Shown: piece after piece, positions 26,910-36,113 of the stretch
How positions within the stretch are numbered: the first letter of the stretch is position 1
Layout of the letters: the number at the start of each line of letters is the position of its first letter
Origin: DAOTVX01 sp034436015
Lineage (GTDB): Bacteria > Chloroflexota > Anaerolineae > Anaerolineales > Villigracilaceae
Direction: 5' to 3'
NCBI GenBank assembly: GCA_034436015.1
Contig: DAOTWG010000031.1
Location: forward strand, 1 to 64,000
Length of the DNA stretch: 64,000 nucleotides
Position numbers and translations under genes: made by a program
Notes under the pieces: generated by a model
The model's input: the letters and a program-made list of their open reading frames with translations, nothing else
What the model was told of the DNA's origin: nothing
Database searches by the model: none

Positions 26910-28022
26910 ATGGCGCGTGAACTCTGGAAGGGCAACGAAGCGATCGCGGAGGCGGCGGTACGCGCCGGCCTGGAGGCCTATTTCGGTTATCCCATCACTC
27001 CCCAAAACGAGATTCTGGAATGGATGTCACGCCGTATGCCGGAATTGGGGCGAGTTTTCGTGCAGGCTGAGGCGGAACTGGCAGCCATCAACATGGTGTA
27101 TGGCGCGGCCTGTGCCGGCGCGCGCGCGATGACTTCCTCCTCCAGCCCTGGCATCAGCCTCATGCTGGAAGGGCTGTCCTATATCGCCGGTACAGAAGTG
27201 CCCATGGTGCTCATCAACGTCATGCGCGGCGGGCCGGGGCTGGGCAACATTGCGCCCTCGCAAGGCGATTACAATCAGATTTGCAAGGGTGGAGGGCACG
27301 GCGATTACCACCCTATTGTGCTGGCGCCGGCCTCGGTGCAGGAGGCCGTAGATCTGGTTCCTCTGGCATTCGACCTCGCCGAAAAATACCTGACTATTGC
27401 CTGTGTACTCCTGGACGGCTCTATTGGGCAGATGATGGAACCGGTCGAAATGTTGCCGATGCGTCCGGTGCAGCGCAAGGACTTTCCCTGGGCGGTAGGT
27501 ATCGCAGAGGGACGGGCGCGACGCGTGCTGACCTCCATTTACCTCGAACCGCTCGACGAGGAGCAAACGAATCTGCGGCTGTTACAACGCTGGCAGGTTA
27601 TTCAGGCCAACGAGGTGCGCTACAAGGAATACTATCTTAATGACGCCGAGATCGTCGTTATCGGCTTCGGGACGGCTGGGCGGGTGGCGCTGTCTGCCGT
27701 GCGCATGGCGCGTCAGCAAGGGATTCGCGCGGGGCTGTTCCGCCCGGTGACGGTGAGTCCGTACCCGTATGCGCGCGTGGCGGAGATCGCCCGTCGCGCA
27801 AAGGCAATTCTTGTAGTGGAAATGAACGCCGGTCAGATGCTGGAGGACGTGCGCCTGGCAGTCAATGGACGTGTTCCGGTTGAATTCTACGGTCGGCTTG
27901 GCGGGGTCGTGCCTCTCCCTGAAGAAATCCTGAGTGAACTCCAACGTATCGCCCGCGGCAGCCTGAAGGCGGAAAGCGATCCGCTTGAGCGCTGGATGGC
28001 GCGTCTGGGGATGAGGAGGTAG
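26910..28022 (+). CDS. korA: 2-oxoacid:ferredoxin oxidoreductase subunit alpha
   Basis: 370 residues. It starts with GNEAIAEAAVRAGLEAYFGY and PITPQNEILEWMSRRMPE, the pyrimidine-binding half of the TPP site. MTSSSSPGISLMLEGLSYIA follows, then a C-terminal transketolase-like domain (GFGTAGRVALSAVRMARQQG, GLFRPVTVSPYP). This is the VorB/KorA family that oxidatively decarboxylates 2-oxoglutarate or branched-chain 2-oxoacids with CoA and reduces ferredoxin. The exact substrate cannot be read off, so the symbol is provisional. GAGGAGACACT precedes the ATG. The beta gene starts 2 bases after the stop. Confidence 0.9.
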   Translation: MARELWKGNEAIAEAAVRAGLEAYFGYPITPQNEILEWMSRRMPELGRVFVQAEAELAAINMVYGAACAGARAMTSSSSPGISLMLEGLSYIAGTEVPMVLINVMRGGPGLGNIAPSQGDYNQICKGGGHGDYHPIVLAPASVQEAVDLVPLAFDLAEKYLTIACVLLDGSIGQMMEPVEMLPMRPVQRKDFPWAVGIAEGRARRVLTSIYLEPLDEEQTNLRLLQRWQVIQANEVRYKEYYLNDAEIVVIGFGTAGRVALSAVRMARQQGIRAGLFRPVTVSPYPYARVAEIARRAKAILVVEMNAGQMLEDVRLAVNGRVPVEFYGRLGGVVPLPEEILSELQRIARGSLKAESDPLERWMARLGMRR

Positions 28023-28024
28023 AT

Positions 28025-28807
28025 GTGTTAACATTGACCGCTGTTGAAAATCTGGTGTATCAAAGGCCGGAAGCTCTCACCGATCTACCCACGCACTATT
28101 GTCCCGGTTGTACGCATGGCATTGCACACCGGCTGATCGCCGAAGTTTTGGATGAGTTGAATCTGACCGCGCGCACCATCGGCGTTGCCCCGGTTGGCTG
28201 CGCGGTCTTTGCTTATCATTACTTTAACACAGACTTTGTCGAGGCTGCTCATGGTCGCGCACCGGCGATGGCTACGGGAATCAAGCGGGTTGTGCCGGAG
28301 GCGGTTGTCTTCACGTATCAAGGTGATGGCGATCTTGCCTCGATTGGCGTGACCGAGATCGTCCACGCTGCCGCGCGCGGAGAGAAGATCACGGTAATTT
28401 TCATCAACAACGCAAACTATGGTATGACCGGTGGTCAGATGGCGCCGACCACGTTGCCCGCTCAGAAGACAACCTCCTCGCCCAACGGCCGTGATGTGGA
28501 GTTGCATGGCTATCCGATTCGCGTCGCCGAAATGCTCGCAACGCTCGAAGGCGCCGCGTATGTGGTGAGGCGTAGTTTACACGATCCGGCCAATATCCGC
28601 AAAGCGAAGAAGGCCGTCCGCACCGCCTTCGAAGTACAGTTGCATAACCTGGGCTTCGCGCTTGTCGAATTGCTTTCCACTTGTCCGACAAACTGGGGGC
28701 TGACGCCGGTTGAGGCCCTTGCTTGGCTGGAGGAGCACATGCTCCCGTTCTACCCCTTAGGCGATTACAAGGTCTCCCCTGCGGTAGCCACAACGCTCAA
28801 GGTCTGA
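28025..28807 (+). CDS. korB: 2-oxoacid:ferredoxin oxidoreductase subunit beta
   Basis: 260 residues, starting at a GTG behind GAGGAGGTAGAT. It carries the TPP pyrophosphate/Mg site: HYCPGCTHGIAHRLIAEVLD, GVAPVGCAVFAYHYFNTDF, then AVVFTYQGDGDLASIGVTEI (GDGD) and FINNANYGMTGGQMAPTT. It pairs with the alpha subunit to form the catalytic core. Start is GTG, the in-frame ATG just before being out of frame. Confidence in the family is high; substrate (2-oxoglutarate versus 2-oxoisovalerate) is undecided. Confidence 0.92.
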   Translation: MLTLTAVENLVYQRPEALTDLPTHYCPGCTHGIAHRLIAEVLDELNLTARTIGVAPVGCAVFAYHYFNTDFVEAAHGRAPAMATGIKRVVPEAVVFTYQGDGDLASIGVTEIVHAAARGEKITVIFINNANYGMTGGQMAPTTLPAQKTTSSPNGRDVELHGYPIRVAEMLATLEGAAYVVRRSLHDPANIRKAKKAVRTAFEVQLHNLGFALVELLSTCPTNWGLTPVEALAWLEEHMLPFYPLGDYKVSPAVATTLKV

Positions 28808-28853
28808 CAAGGCAGGGTGAAAGCCCAAGGGTGACAAGGAAAGGAAAAGGCGA

Positions 28854-29417
28854 GTGCATAGCGAAATCATTATCGCCGGTTTTGGCGGTCAGGGGATTAT
28901 GTTTGCCGGCCAGATTCTCTCCTACGCAGCGATGGATGCCGGCAAGGAAGTGACTTGGATCCCCTCCTATGGTCCGGAGATGCGCGGTGGGACTGCCAAT
29001 TGTATGGTGGTCATCGCGGATGAGGAAATCGGTTCGCCTTTCGTCAACAATCCCTCAGCAGCGATTGTTATGAACTTGCCTTCGCTGGATAAGTACGAGA
29101 CGCTGGTCAAGCCGGGAGGGACGTTGGTGGTGAACGCGTCCATGGTGGATCGCGTGTGCCGGCGTATGGATATCACAGCCCTGCATATCCCCTGCAACGA
29201 ACTGGCGGAGGCGATCGGTTATGCCCGGCTTGCCAATATGGTGGCGCTTGGCGCGCTCCTGACCGCGTATCCCGTGCTCACCCTGGAGGATATCCGGGCG
29301 GCCCTGAACGCTCATATGCCGGCTCGCCATAGACATCTGCTCCCCAAGAATCTGGATGCGTTGCAAAGGGGAGCAGAGTATGCACACGAACAGTTGAACA
29401 AGGGGAAGAACTGCTAA
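28854..29417 (+). CDS. korC: 2-oxoacid:ferredoxin oxidoreductase subunit gamma
   Basis: 187 residues, starting at GTG after AAAGGAAAAGGCGA. The N-terminus EIIIAGFGGQGIMFAGQIL is the signature of the gamma subunit, which binds CoA-side elements of the complex. PSYGPEMRGGTANCMVVIAD follows, also typical. It completes the delta-alpha-beta-gamma operon. A separate promoter for the next gene lies 55 bases downstream. Confidence 0.92.
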   Translation: MHSEIIIAGFGGQGIMFAGQILSYAAMDAGKEVTWIPSYGPEMRGGTANCMVVIADEEIGSPFVNNPSAAIVMNLPSLDKYETLVKPGGTLVVNASMVDRVCRRMDITALHIPCNELAEAIGYARLANMVALGALLTAYPVLTLEDIRAALNAHMPARHRHLLPKNLDALQRGAEYAHEQLNKGKNC

Positions 29418-29449
29418 TGGTTTTGCTCCGGGCTTCCTAGGCCTCTTGC

Positions 29450-29478
29450 TTGAGGGAAAGAGCGACCTGTTCTATAAT
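29450..29478 (+). promoter_or_regulatory. TTGAGG-17-TATAAT promoter giving a leaderless start
   Basis: TTGAGG (29450-29455), 17 bases, TATAAT (29473-29478). The ATG at 29486 follows 7 bases later, so +1 falls on the start codon and no Shine-Dalgarno is present. Confidence 0.65.
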
Positions 29479-29485
29479 CTCTCTC

Positions 29486-30907
29486 ATGCCCTCCCTGTCT
29501 TCTCGTACGCCGCGGCTGAGGAGGTGTTCCTTTGTTGCTCCTACGCGTCGCCGTCGGCAAATGTTGCTTGGCTTGTTGGTTGGGGTTGCCCTGGCGGTAA
29601 CCGTCTATCACCTTCCTCCCGTCCATGCTCTCCTGGCCTGGCGGTTCGAGGAATGGCGCGCTCACGTCAAGATTTGGCTCAATCCGCCTGAAGAGTCTGT
29701 CTTTGTGCCGGCGCAGCAGCAACAAGTGGACCGCCTGGCCGCCCAGACTCTGTTGCCTCTTGCCCCGGCCGCCGCCCGGACTCTCACTCCGACTGCTGTG
29801 CCTAACGTCACCTTTACTCCCACGTCCACCCCTTTGCCGGAGCGCGTGGTCTTAAACGTGCCGCGTTATTTCAGTCAGTGTAACCGTTGGAACTACTGTG
29901 GTCCGGCAAACCTGGCAATGGCGCTGACCTTTTGGGGGTGGAAGGGCGACCGCGACGATGTGGCGCGCGCCATTAAACCCGGCGAAAACAACCCCTCGAA
30001 GAGTTTCATTGACCGCGGACGGACGGATTTAAACGTCATGCCATATGAAATGGCGGACTTCGTCAACGAACAGACCGAGTTCCGCGCCCTGTTCCGCTAT
30101 GGCGGCGAAGTGACGTTGCTCAAGACCTTGGTTGCCAATGGCTTCCCGGTCGTCATCGAGAAGGGCTACTACCAGCGCGATAGCAGCGGGCGGGTTTCCT
30201 GGATGGGGCATTATGCCTTCGTGACCGGCTATGATGAGACTCAGGGTGGTTTTGTCTGGCAGGATGCCTATCCCAATCGCTGCCAGGATAGCGATACCCC
30301 GCGTTTGCTCGAAAGGCAAGGGCGGGATAATCTCAGCCCTTACTCTGACTTTGTCAACGGCTGGCGCGGCTTTAACTACGTATTCCTCATCGTGTATCCT
30401 CCCGAACGCGAAACGGAGTTGTTGGGTTTGCTCGGACCTTGGGGCGATTCTCGCTGGGCCGCGCAACGTGCCCTGCAAATCGCCGAACGCGAGATACAAA
30501 CCCTGACGGATGTTGACCTCTTCTTTGCCTGGTTCAACAAAGGCACCAGCCATGTGCAGTTGCTGGAGTACGCCGACGCGGCAGCCGCCTATGATTACGC
30601 TTTTCAACTTTACGCCGCCCTGCCTGATGAGACGCGCCGTCCCTACCGCATGTTGTGGTATCAGACCGGCCCCTACTGGGCCTATTACTATACAGGACGA
30701 TATCAAGATGTCATCGCGCTCGCCGATGTCACGTTGGCGAGCGTGGCCTATGGCCCGACGCTCGAGGAGAGCCTGTACTGGAAGGCAATGGCTCAGTACG
30801 CGCTTGGCCAATTTGGCGAGGCTTGCGCGAATATGCGCCAAACTGTGTACCTCAATCAGCACTTCGCGGCCGGATTAACTATGATTCAAACCTGGGGTTG
30901 CCCATGA
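29486..30907 (+). CDS. Membrane-anchored C39-like peptidase with TPR-type C-terminus
   Basis: 473 residues. A membrane anchor lies at about 26-44 (MLLGLLVGVALAVTVYHL), then a Thr/Pro-rich spacer. The papain-like C39 fold spans about 120-310: Cys C138 in WNYCGPANLAMALTFWGW, His H242 in WMGHYAFVTGYDE and Asp D260 in FVWQDAYPN. The C-terminal 150 residues have helical repeats of TPR type (YADAAAAYDYAFQLYAALPD, ALGQFGEACANMRQTVYLNQ). C39-like proteins of this layout are frequent in Chloroflexota; the target is unknown. The stop overlaps the ATG of the SbcD-like gene (ATGA), indicating coupled translation. Confidence 0.85.
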   Translation: MPSLSSRTPRLRRCSFVAPTRRRRQMLLGLLVGVALAVTVYHLPPVHALLAWRFEEWRAHVKIWLNPPEESVFVPAQQQQVDRLAAQTLLPLAPAAARTLTPTAVPNVTFTPTSTPLPERVVLNVPRYFSQCNRWNYCGPANLAMALTFWGWKGDRDDVARAIKPGENNPSKSFIDRGRTDLNVMPYEMADFVNEQTEFRALFRYGGEVTLLKTLVANGFPVVIEKGYYQRDSSGRVSWMGHYAFVTGYDETQGGFVWQDAYPNRCQDSDTPRLLERQGRDNLSPYSDFVNGWRGFNYVFLIVYPPERETELLGLLGPWGDSRWAAQRALQIAEREIQTLTDVDLFFAWFNKGTSHVQLLEYADAAAAYDYAFQLYAALPDETRRPYRMLWYQTGPYWAYYYTGRYQDVIALADVTLASVAYGPTLEESLYWKAMAQYALGQFGEACANMRQTVYLNQHFAAGLTMIQTWGCP

Positions 30908-32127
30908 AAATCCTACACTTTGCCGATGCCCATATTGATGTAGCAAACTATGGACGCCACGACGCGCAGAGCGGCCTGCCTTTGCGCGTTCTGGATTTCC
31001 TCAAGTCCTTGGACGTTATTGTGGAGACCGCCCTTGCCGAGAAGGTTGACCTGGTGCTCTTTGCCGGCGACGCGTACAAGGATCGCACGCCGGCGCCGAC
31101 CTTTCAGCGCGAATGGGGAAGACGCATCCTGCGTCTCTCGAAGGCGGGAATACCCACCCTGCTCTTGCTCGGCAACCACGATGTTTCCCCCGCGATTGGA
31201 CGCGCGCACGCCGTTCAGGAATTCGACACGCTCGAAGTCCCCGGTGTGCGTGTGCTGGATAAACCCCAGTTTCTGCGCCTGGATGACCTGGGACTTCCGT
31301 TGCAGATTCTGGCCCTGCCCTGGATTTCCCCCTCAAGATGGATTGCCGCGCTGGACCTGCCTGCCGTCGAACAGACGCAAGTGATGCCTAATCTCGAGAA
31401 CCGACTGATCGCTCTGGTGCATCGCTGGCTGGAGCAAGCCGATCCGACCCTGCCGACGATCTTAATGGCTCATGCTACGGTAGAAGGAGCGCGCTATGGT
31501 TCGGAACGGATGGTCATGCTGGGCACGGAGTGGGTGCTGTCCGGCTCGCTTGTGCGCGACCCTCGCCTGGACTACGTCGCGCTCGGCCATATTCACAAAG
31601 CCCAAAACCTTAACGAGAACGCTCACCCGCCGGTTGTCTATCCAGGCTCGATTGAGCGCGTGGATTTCGGCGAAGCGGAGGAGAAGAAGTTCTTTGTCAT
31701 TGCAACTGTGGAGCGCGGCTGCACGCACCTGGATTGGCGAGAGTTGACTCACATCCGTCCGTTTGTGGATTCTCGCGTTTCGTTGACCTCGCCGAAAAAC
31801 GCCGCCGCTGCGCTCAAGGCCGCGTTGCCAGTCCCTAAAGCGCTAGAGGGCGCTATTGTTCGCCTGACTGTAGAGTACCCGCGCGAATGGGAGGCGCTGA
31901 TTGACGAGGCCGCCTTGCGCGCCTATCTAGGCGATGTTTTCGAGTTCCATCTTGTGAGGCGTCCTCGACAAGAAAGCCGTATTCGCCTGCCGGCTGATCA
32001 GACCGCTGCCGCGCTGGGGCCGCTGGAATTGCTGGAACAATACTGGCGCGCCAACCGCATTGAGGAAAGCGAGATAGAGACCTTGCAAACCCTGGCGCGC
32101 CAGATTATTCTGGGTGGGGAGGAATAG
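30904..32127 (+). CDS. SbcD/Mre11-type metallophosphoesterase (DNA repair nuclease)
   Basis: 407 residues. All calcineurin-like motifs are present: FADAHIDV (DxH), LFAGDAYKDR (GD), LLLGNHDVS (GNHD), LMAHATVEG and LGHIHKAQ (GHxH). SbcD/Mre11 proteins open hairpin DNA ends and trim double-strand breaks together with SbcC/Rad50; no sbcC lies in the window. The ATG at 30904 overlaps the stop of the C39 gene by 4 bases. A longer in-frame start at 30655 would lie inside that gene and is rejected. Confidence 0.92.
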   Translation: MKILHFADAHIDVANYGRHDAQSGLPLRVLDFLKSLDVIVETALAEKVDLVLFAGDAYKDRTPAPTFQREWGRRILRLSKAGIPTLLLLGNHDVSPAIGRAHAVQEFDTLEVPGVRVLDKPQFLRLDDLGLPLQILALPWISPSRWIAALDLPAVEQTQVMPNLENRLIALVHRWLEQADPTLPTILMAHATVEGARYGSERMVMLGTEWVLSGSLVRDPRLDYVALGHIHKAQNLNENAHPPVVYPGSIERVDFGEAEEKKFFVIATVERGCTHLDWRELTHIRPFVDSRVSLTSPKNAAAALKAALPVPKALEGAIVRLTVEYPREWEALIDEAALRAYLGDVFEFHLVRRPRQESRIRLPADQTAAALGPLELLEQYWRANRIEESEIETLQTLARQIILGGEE

Positions 32128-32129
32128 GC

Positions 32130-33437
32130 TTATTCTTCGTGCAGTGGATAAAAATGGGGTAAGGGCGGCGTGGGGGTCTTGCTCCAGCGAAACGCAGAGG
32201 CTAGATGCTGGCGTGCTTCCATCAGGCGACCAGGATCGTTGGCGTAAAGGGTTACCAATGGTTGTCCATCGGCGACGAAATCACCTACTTTGGCATGGAC
32301 GATCAGGCCGACTGCATGGTCAATCGCGTCGCCTTTCTTGTGGCGCCCGGCGCCCAGGATGACAGCGGTTTCGCCGATGACGCGCGCGTTGACTTCGCTG
32401 AGGTATCCCTCGCGCCGGGAGGAGAATTCTCCGGCAACGCGGGCTTTCGGCAATGTTTCGGGTTGATCGACATAGGAAACATCGCCGCCCTGCGCGCGGA
32501 TCAGGGCGCGGAACTTCTCGAACGCTGCGCCGCTGGCGATGGCTTGCTCCGCCATCTGACGCGCTTGCTCCAGAGTCTCGGCTCGCCGACCAAGCATCAA
32601 CAGATGGGCGCTGAGGTGGAGACAGTGCGCGCGGAAGTCAGCCGGTCCGCCGCCTTGTAGCGTTTCAACAGCCTCGCGTACTTCTACTGCGTTGCCGACA
32701 GCGCGTCCGAGGGGTTGATTCATATCGGAAAGCACCACCTCAACCTGTCGGCCAGCCATTTGACCAATTTCCATCATAAGCCGGGCCAGTTGTCGCGCTT
32801 CTTCCAAGGTTGTGATAAACGCCCCACTGCCAACCTTGATATCCAGGAGAATGGCTTGCGCGCCGGCGGCGATTTTCTTACTCATAATGGACGCCGCGAT
32901 TAGCGGCAACGAGGGGATAGCGCCTGTGACATCGCGCAGGGCGTAAAGTTTGCCGTCAGCCGGGGCCAGCAACGGGCTTTGCCCGGCCAACACCACGCCG
33001 ATTTCTTTCAGCTGACGCTTGAACTCTTCTGGGGACAGATCGCAGCGAAAGCCGGGGATGGATTCCATTTTATCGAGTGTGCCGCCGGTGAAGCCCAGGC
33101 CGCGCCCAGAGATCTTCCCAACCGAAAGGCCACAAGCGGCGGTTACCGGCAGGACGACTAGACTGGTTTTGTCGCCAACACCGCCCGAGGAGTGTTTGTC
33201 CACAGCGAAGTCTACTACGTCGGACAAATCGAGTACCTCGCCGGAATACGCCATGGCCAAGGTCAGGTCGGTAGTCTCGCGCGCGGTCATGCCGTTGAGC
33301 AGAACGGCCATTGCCCAGGCGGCTACCTGATAATCGGGAATTTCGCCGGTCGTGAAGCCGCGCACGAAAAACTCGATTTCCTCGCGAGTCAGTTCACCTT
33401 TGTCGCGTTTCTTGATGATAATATCGAGCGCGCGCAT
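32130..33437 (-). CDS. deoA: Pyrimidine-nucleoside (thymidine) phosphorylase
   Basis: 435 residues, full length for the family. It splits thymidine or uridine with phosphate into base and (deoxy)ribose-1-phosphate. Signature residues: DKHSSGGVGDKTSLVVLPVT (phosphate/sugar binding), SGRGLGFTGGTLDKMESIPG, ALRDVTGAIPSLPLIAASIM and SKKIAAG. The start at 33437 is set by AAGGAGACCCC; a longer frame upstream has none. It converges tail to tail with the SbcD gene 2 bases away. Pdp versus DeoA specificity cannot be fixed by eye. Confidence 0.95.
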   Translation of the reverse strand: MRALDIIIKKRDKGELTREEIEFFVRGFTTGEIPDYQVAAWAMAVLLNGMTARETTDLTLAMAYSGEVLDLSDVVDFAVDKHSSGGVGDKTSLVVLPVTAACGLSVGKISGRGLGFTGGTLDKMESIPGFRCDLSPEEFKRQLKEIGVVLAGQSPLLAPADGKLYALRDVTGAIPSLPLIAASIMSKKIAAGAQAILLDIKVGSGAFITTLEEARQLARLMMEIGQMAGRQVEVVLSDMNQPLGRAVGNAVEVREAVETLQGGGPADFRAHCLHLSAHLLMLGRRAETLEQARQMAEQAIASGAAFEKFRALIRAQGGDVSYVDQPETLPKARVAGEFSSRREGYLSEVNARVIGETAVILGAGRHKKGDAIDHAVGLIVHAKVGDFVADGQPLVTLYANDPGRLMEARQHLASAFRWSKTPTPPLPHFYPLHEE

Positions 33438-33490
33438 GGGGTCTCCTTCTTCGATATTCTGCGAGAGAACAACTTGGTTGTAAACATCGT

Positions 33491-33691
33491 TTACCCTGTC
33501 ACTGTGAAACGGAGCAACCGCCGAAGCAATTTTCCACACTGCCGACAGATCGCCTCGCCAACTGCGGCGGGTTCGCTATACTCCATCTTTTCGAGCGTTT
33601 CGACGCAACGGAGCGAACGCGCCTCGTAAACGATGCCCGGCTTGGTACGAGTGTTTCCTTGACCGTGCGTGCAGGCACATTGTACGTAGAT
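33491..33691 (-). CDS. Possible small zinc-ribbon protein without a canonical start codon
   Basis: A minus-strand frame of about 66 residues directly after the UDG gene reads like a real small protein. It contains VQCACTHGQGNTRTKPGIVY, RSLRCVETLEKMEYSEP, and ends GEAICRQCGKLLRRLLRF before TAA at 33493-33491. The paired cysteines (CAC, CRQC) suggest zinc binding. No ATG, GTG or TTG occurs in frame after the preceding stop; ATC at 33691 or ATA codons are the only options. An A7 run (33700-33706 area, just after the UDG stop) might allow frameshifting. It may equally be a relic. Confidence 0.3.
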   Translation of the reverse strand: MYVQCACTHGQGNTRTKPGIVYEARSLRCVETLEKMEYSEPAAVGEAICRQCGKLLRRLLRFTVTG

Positions 33692-33704
33692 TGTATGTAT
33701 TTTT

Positions 33705-34394
33705 TTATTGTCTGACGATCGTTTCTGTCAAGCGGCGCGCGTGTTGCCAAATGGCGTCGAACATGGCAGGGGTCAGGCGGCCGGTCTGCGTGTTTTGTCG
33801 GCTAGGATGATAGGAACCTAGCAAAAACGAGGGTGATGGGAGAAGTGCAGAGCGGGGAAGTTCGTACAGTGCGCCGTGCGTGAACGAATACGGTTGACCG
33901 GGGGCAAGGATGCGAAGGATGCGCTCGAAGGCGACGCGTCCTAAGGCTACCAGGACGAGCGGTTGCAGCAGGACGATTTCGCGTTCCAAGTAGGGCTGAC
34001 AGTTGTCCATCTCGGCGCTCGTGGGCCGGTTGCCGGGCGGAACGCAACGGCAGATGGCGGTCAGGTAAAGGTCCTTCAAGGTCAAATCGTCGGCGCGGTG
34101 AAGCGAAAGAGGTTTGTTGGAGAAGCCGGCGCGATAGAGAGCAGGGTAGAGAAAGTCGCCCGAGGCGTCACCGGTGAACATGCGTCCGGTGCGGTTCGAG
34201 CCGTGCGCGCCGGGGGCCAAACCGATGGCTAGAACACGAGCGTGCCTGTCGCCAAAGCCGGGAACAGGACGCCCCCAGTATTCTTGGTCTCGATACGCAC
34301 GCCGTTTCTCGCACGCGACCTGTTCACGCCATGCGACCAGGCGTGGACAACGACGACAGTGAAGCAGCTCGGACGAGATCAACGGAAGAGACAT
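33705..34394 (-). CDS. Family 5 uracil-DNA glycosylase (UDGb)
   Basis: 229 residues. It removes uracil from DNA, a 4Fe-4S enzyme. Cluster cysteines include C13 and C16 in HCRRCPRLVAW, C28, and CRCVPPGNRPTS further on. Active-site motif 1 reads IGLAPGAHGSNRTGRMFTGD, with Ala in place of the catalytic polar residue as in UDGb. Motif 2 is SYHPSRQNTQTG. This pattern separates it from family 4 (GEAPGxxE). Start ATG at 34394 behind AAGG. Common in thermophilic and GC-rich bacteria. Confidence 0.92.
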   Translation of the reverse strand: MSLPLISSELLHCRRCPRLVAWREQVACEKRRAYRDQEYWGRPVPGFGDRHARVLAIGLAPGAHGSNRTGRMFTGDASGDFLYPALYRAGFSNKPLSLHRADDLTLKDLYLTAICRCVPPGNRPTSAEMDNCQPYLEREIVLLQPLVLVALGRVAFERILRILAPGQPYSFTHGALYELPRSALLPSPSFLLGSYHPSRQNTQTGRLTPAMFDAIWQHARRLTETIVRQ

Positions 34395-34965
34395 TGCCTT
34401 GGGTTGATTATGGTTTGCTCTTCTGGCTTTGTCAAGTGGGGCGTCCTCGTGTAGCGATGTTGTTCCGGATCTGATGAACCACTCGTCCTCTTTCGTTGAA
34501 GTGGGAGGAGGAAGCAGTTTCCGGGCTGGTTTCTAAGGTGTTGTCCCAAAATAGTCAAAAATATGGCCCGAAGTGGGAGAAAATACATTTATCTCCTCCC
34601 ATTTCGCCGAGTGAACAGCCGTGCCTGGGTAGGGTGAAGGTTGTAATCTTTGTCGGCTTTTGCTTGGCCTCGTTTGTTCCTAGGAAGACCGGACGCTGTC
34701 TTCTCTCGATGGTTTTCTTTTGATGGGAGGTAAACGTTGACCGAAACTTTGCCTCATCCCTCTTCTTGCCAGGCTGCGTTTTTTGCTAATACGAGCATAG
34801 TCTATGTGAGCGAGAACGGGAACGTTTAGAAAGAGGCGAAGGGGTCCCCGGACAAGATAGTAGTTTACCGAGAAATTCTCCCTTTGTTTCGGGGTAATGT
34901 CGCCCAGGGCTTGCCCCTCGAGCGCAATCTGTCACTTCGCTTGTCAAACAAGGAGAGAACCCCCT
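34395..34965. other. Intergenic, nothing recognised
   Basis: About 570 bases upstream of the UDG gene. There is an inverted pair TGGGAG (34566 region) and CTCCCA (34596 region) but no T-run. No gene motif seen. Confidence 0.35.
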
Positions 34966-36043
34966 ATGAAATCCGCAAAGTTTTTATGGCTATGCTCGTG
35001 ACGTTGTCCATTGCTACGGCAAAGGTTGCTTAGCGGCCGATTACCCCGTTGGCTCCGGCCGAACAACCAATGGCTAGAAAAAGATCGTCGGATTTGGCCG
35101 GTTTACCCATGAAATATGCAATACTGGGCATGTCCCTTGTAGCCAGCGCTATGGCTACTACATCACGGTTGCCCGCGATGGCAAGCAGAGAGATTAAGGC
35201 AGTGGACGGGGATACGGACGCGCCTGCAACATACTGGCAGGTGGTCGGCGCGATTTATGGCGTTGTCCCTAAGTTCGAGAATCCCTGACGGAGCAGAGGC
35301 GCAATGGGCAGCCGGCAGAGATGATTGCGGTAGTTTCGGCGTTTACCCTGTACGTCTGTGCCTACTTCGAAATGACGCTGACGACTGGAGCGCCATGCAA
35401 GCCACAGCCGGTAAGCTGGCTGTGCTCGCTACCTCGGATGGCAAGACCATGCATTGCGGTGAGGTATTTTCGGGAATGGGCGGTCATCGTTTGACTTCCG
35501 GTTTCCAGATGCAAAGACGTGAGGGCGCTCGGAGAGCGGCTGGCGCCGGTCTTACTCCTTGAATGTACCTAAATTATACTGGTCCCTACGACTGCTTCTA
35601 TCCAGAAAACACTGAGGCTATGGGAGAACGTTCCAGCTGCAACTTGATGAGGTCATCACAGACCTAACCTGTCCTATTCGGTGTTCCTGTGGAGGGTCTG
35701 ATCCGAAAGCCGGGCGTGGAACTCACCGCTATCGCCAACAACGTCATTGTCCTCAAAGAAGTCGAGCATACGGAAGCGGGCTTTGAGTTTACGTTCGAAT
35801 GACAATCCTGCAGAGTATCCCCCTCCCTCAAAGTCAACATCGGGATTCTGGCGGTCATTAGGGATAATGGGATCTTTATGGGTTCTATCGAGCCCCGATC
35901 TCTCCTCGCCACCGCTTACTCCCACGAAAGACAAGGCAGAATGGGTTACCAAAGTAGCGACTCCCGCAGGAGGTAAAAGGTTGTTATATCCTTCTGAGTG
36001 TGGGGAGGGGCACACAACGCTACGTTGGGAACTGCGCTGTTGA
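34966..36043 (+). pseudogene. Decayed exported protein locus
   Basis: An ATG at 34966 with AAGGAGAG upstream opens a signal-peptide-like frame, MKSAKFL, that stops after 11 codons. Coding-like text then continues in changing frames: MAMLVTLSIATAKVA, ITPLAPAEQPMARKRSSDLA, KLAVLATSDGKTMHCGEVFS, and near 35678-35799 PVEGLIRKPGVELTAIANNV followed by IVLKEVEHTEAGFEFTFE. This looks like one or two secreted proteins broken by several frameshifts and stops. The family is not recognised; a DUF4352-like extracellular domain is a loose guess for the last part. Confidence 0.4.
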
Positions 36044-36113
36044 TATCACCGACAAAGGAACACGCTGACAGAACGCGGCGCGCGACAGGAGAGGCGGGCG
36101 CTTTTTCCGTTGT

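Noticed and set aside
33499..33750. 83-aa minus ORF overlapping the udg 3' end
   Set aside because: Starts inside udg in another frame; the overlapping frame with the cysteine pattern (33491-33691) reads more like protein.
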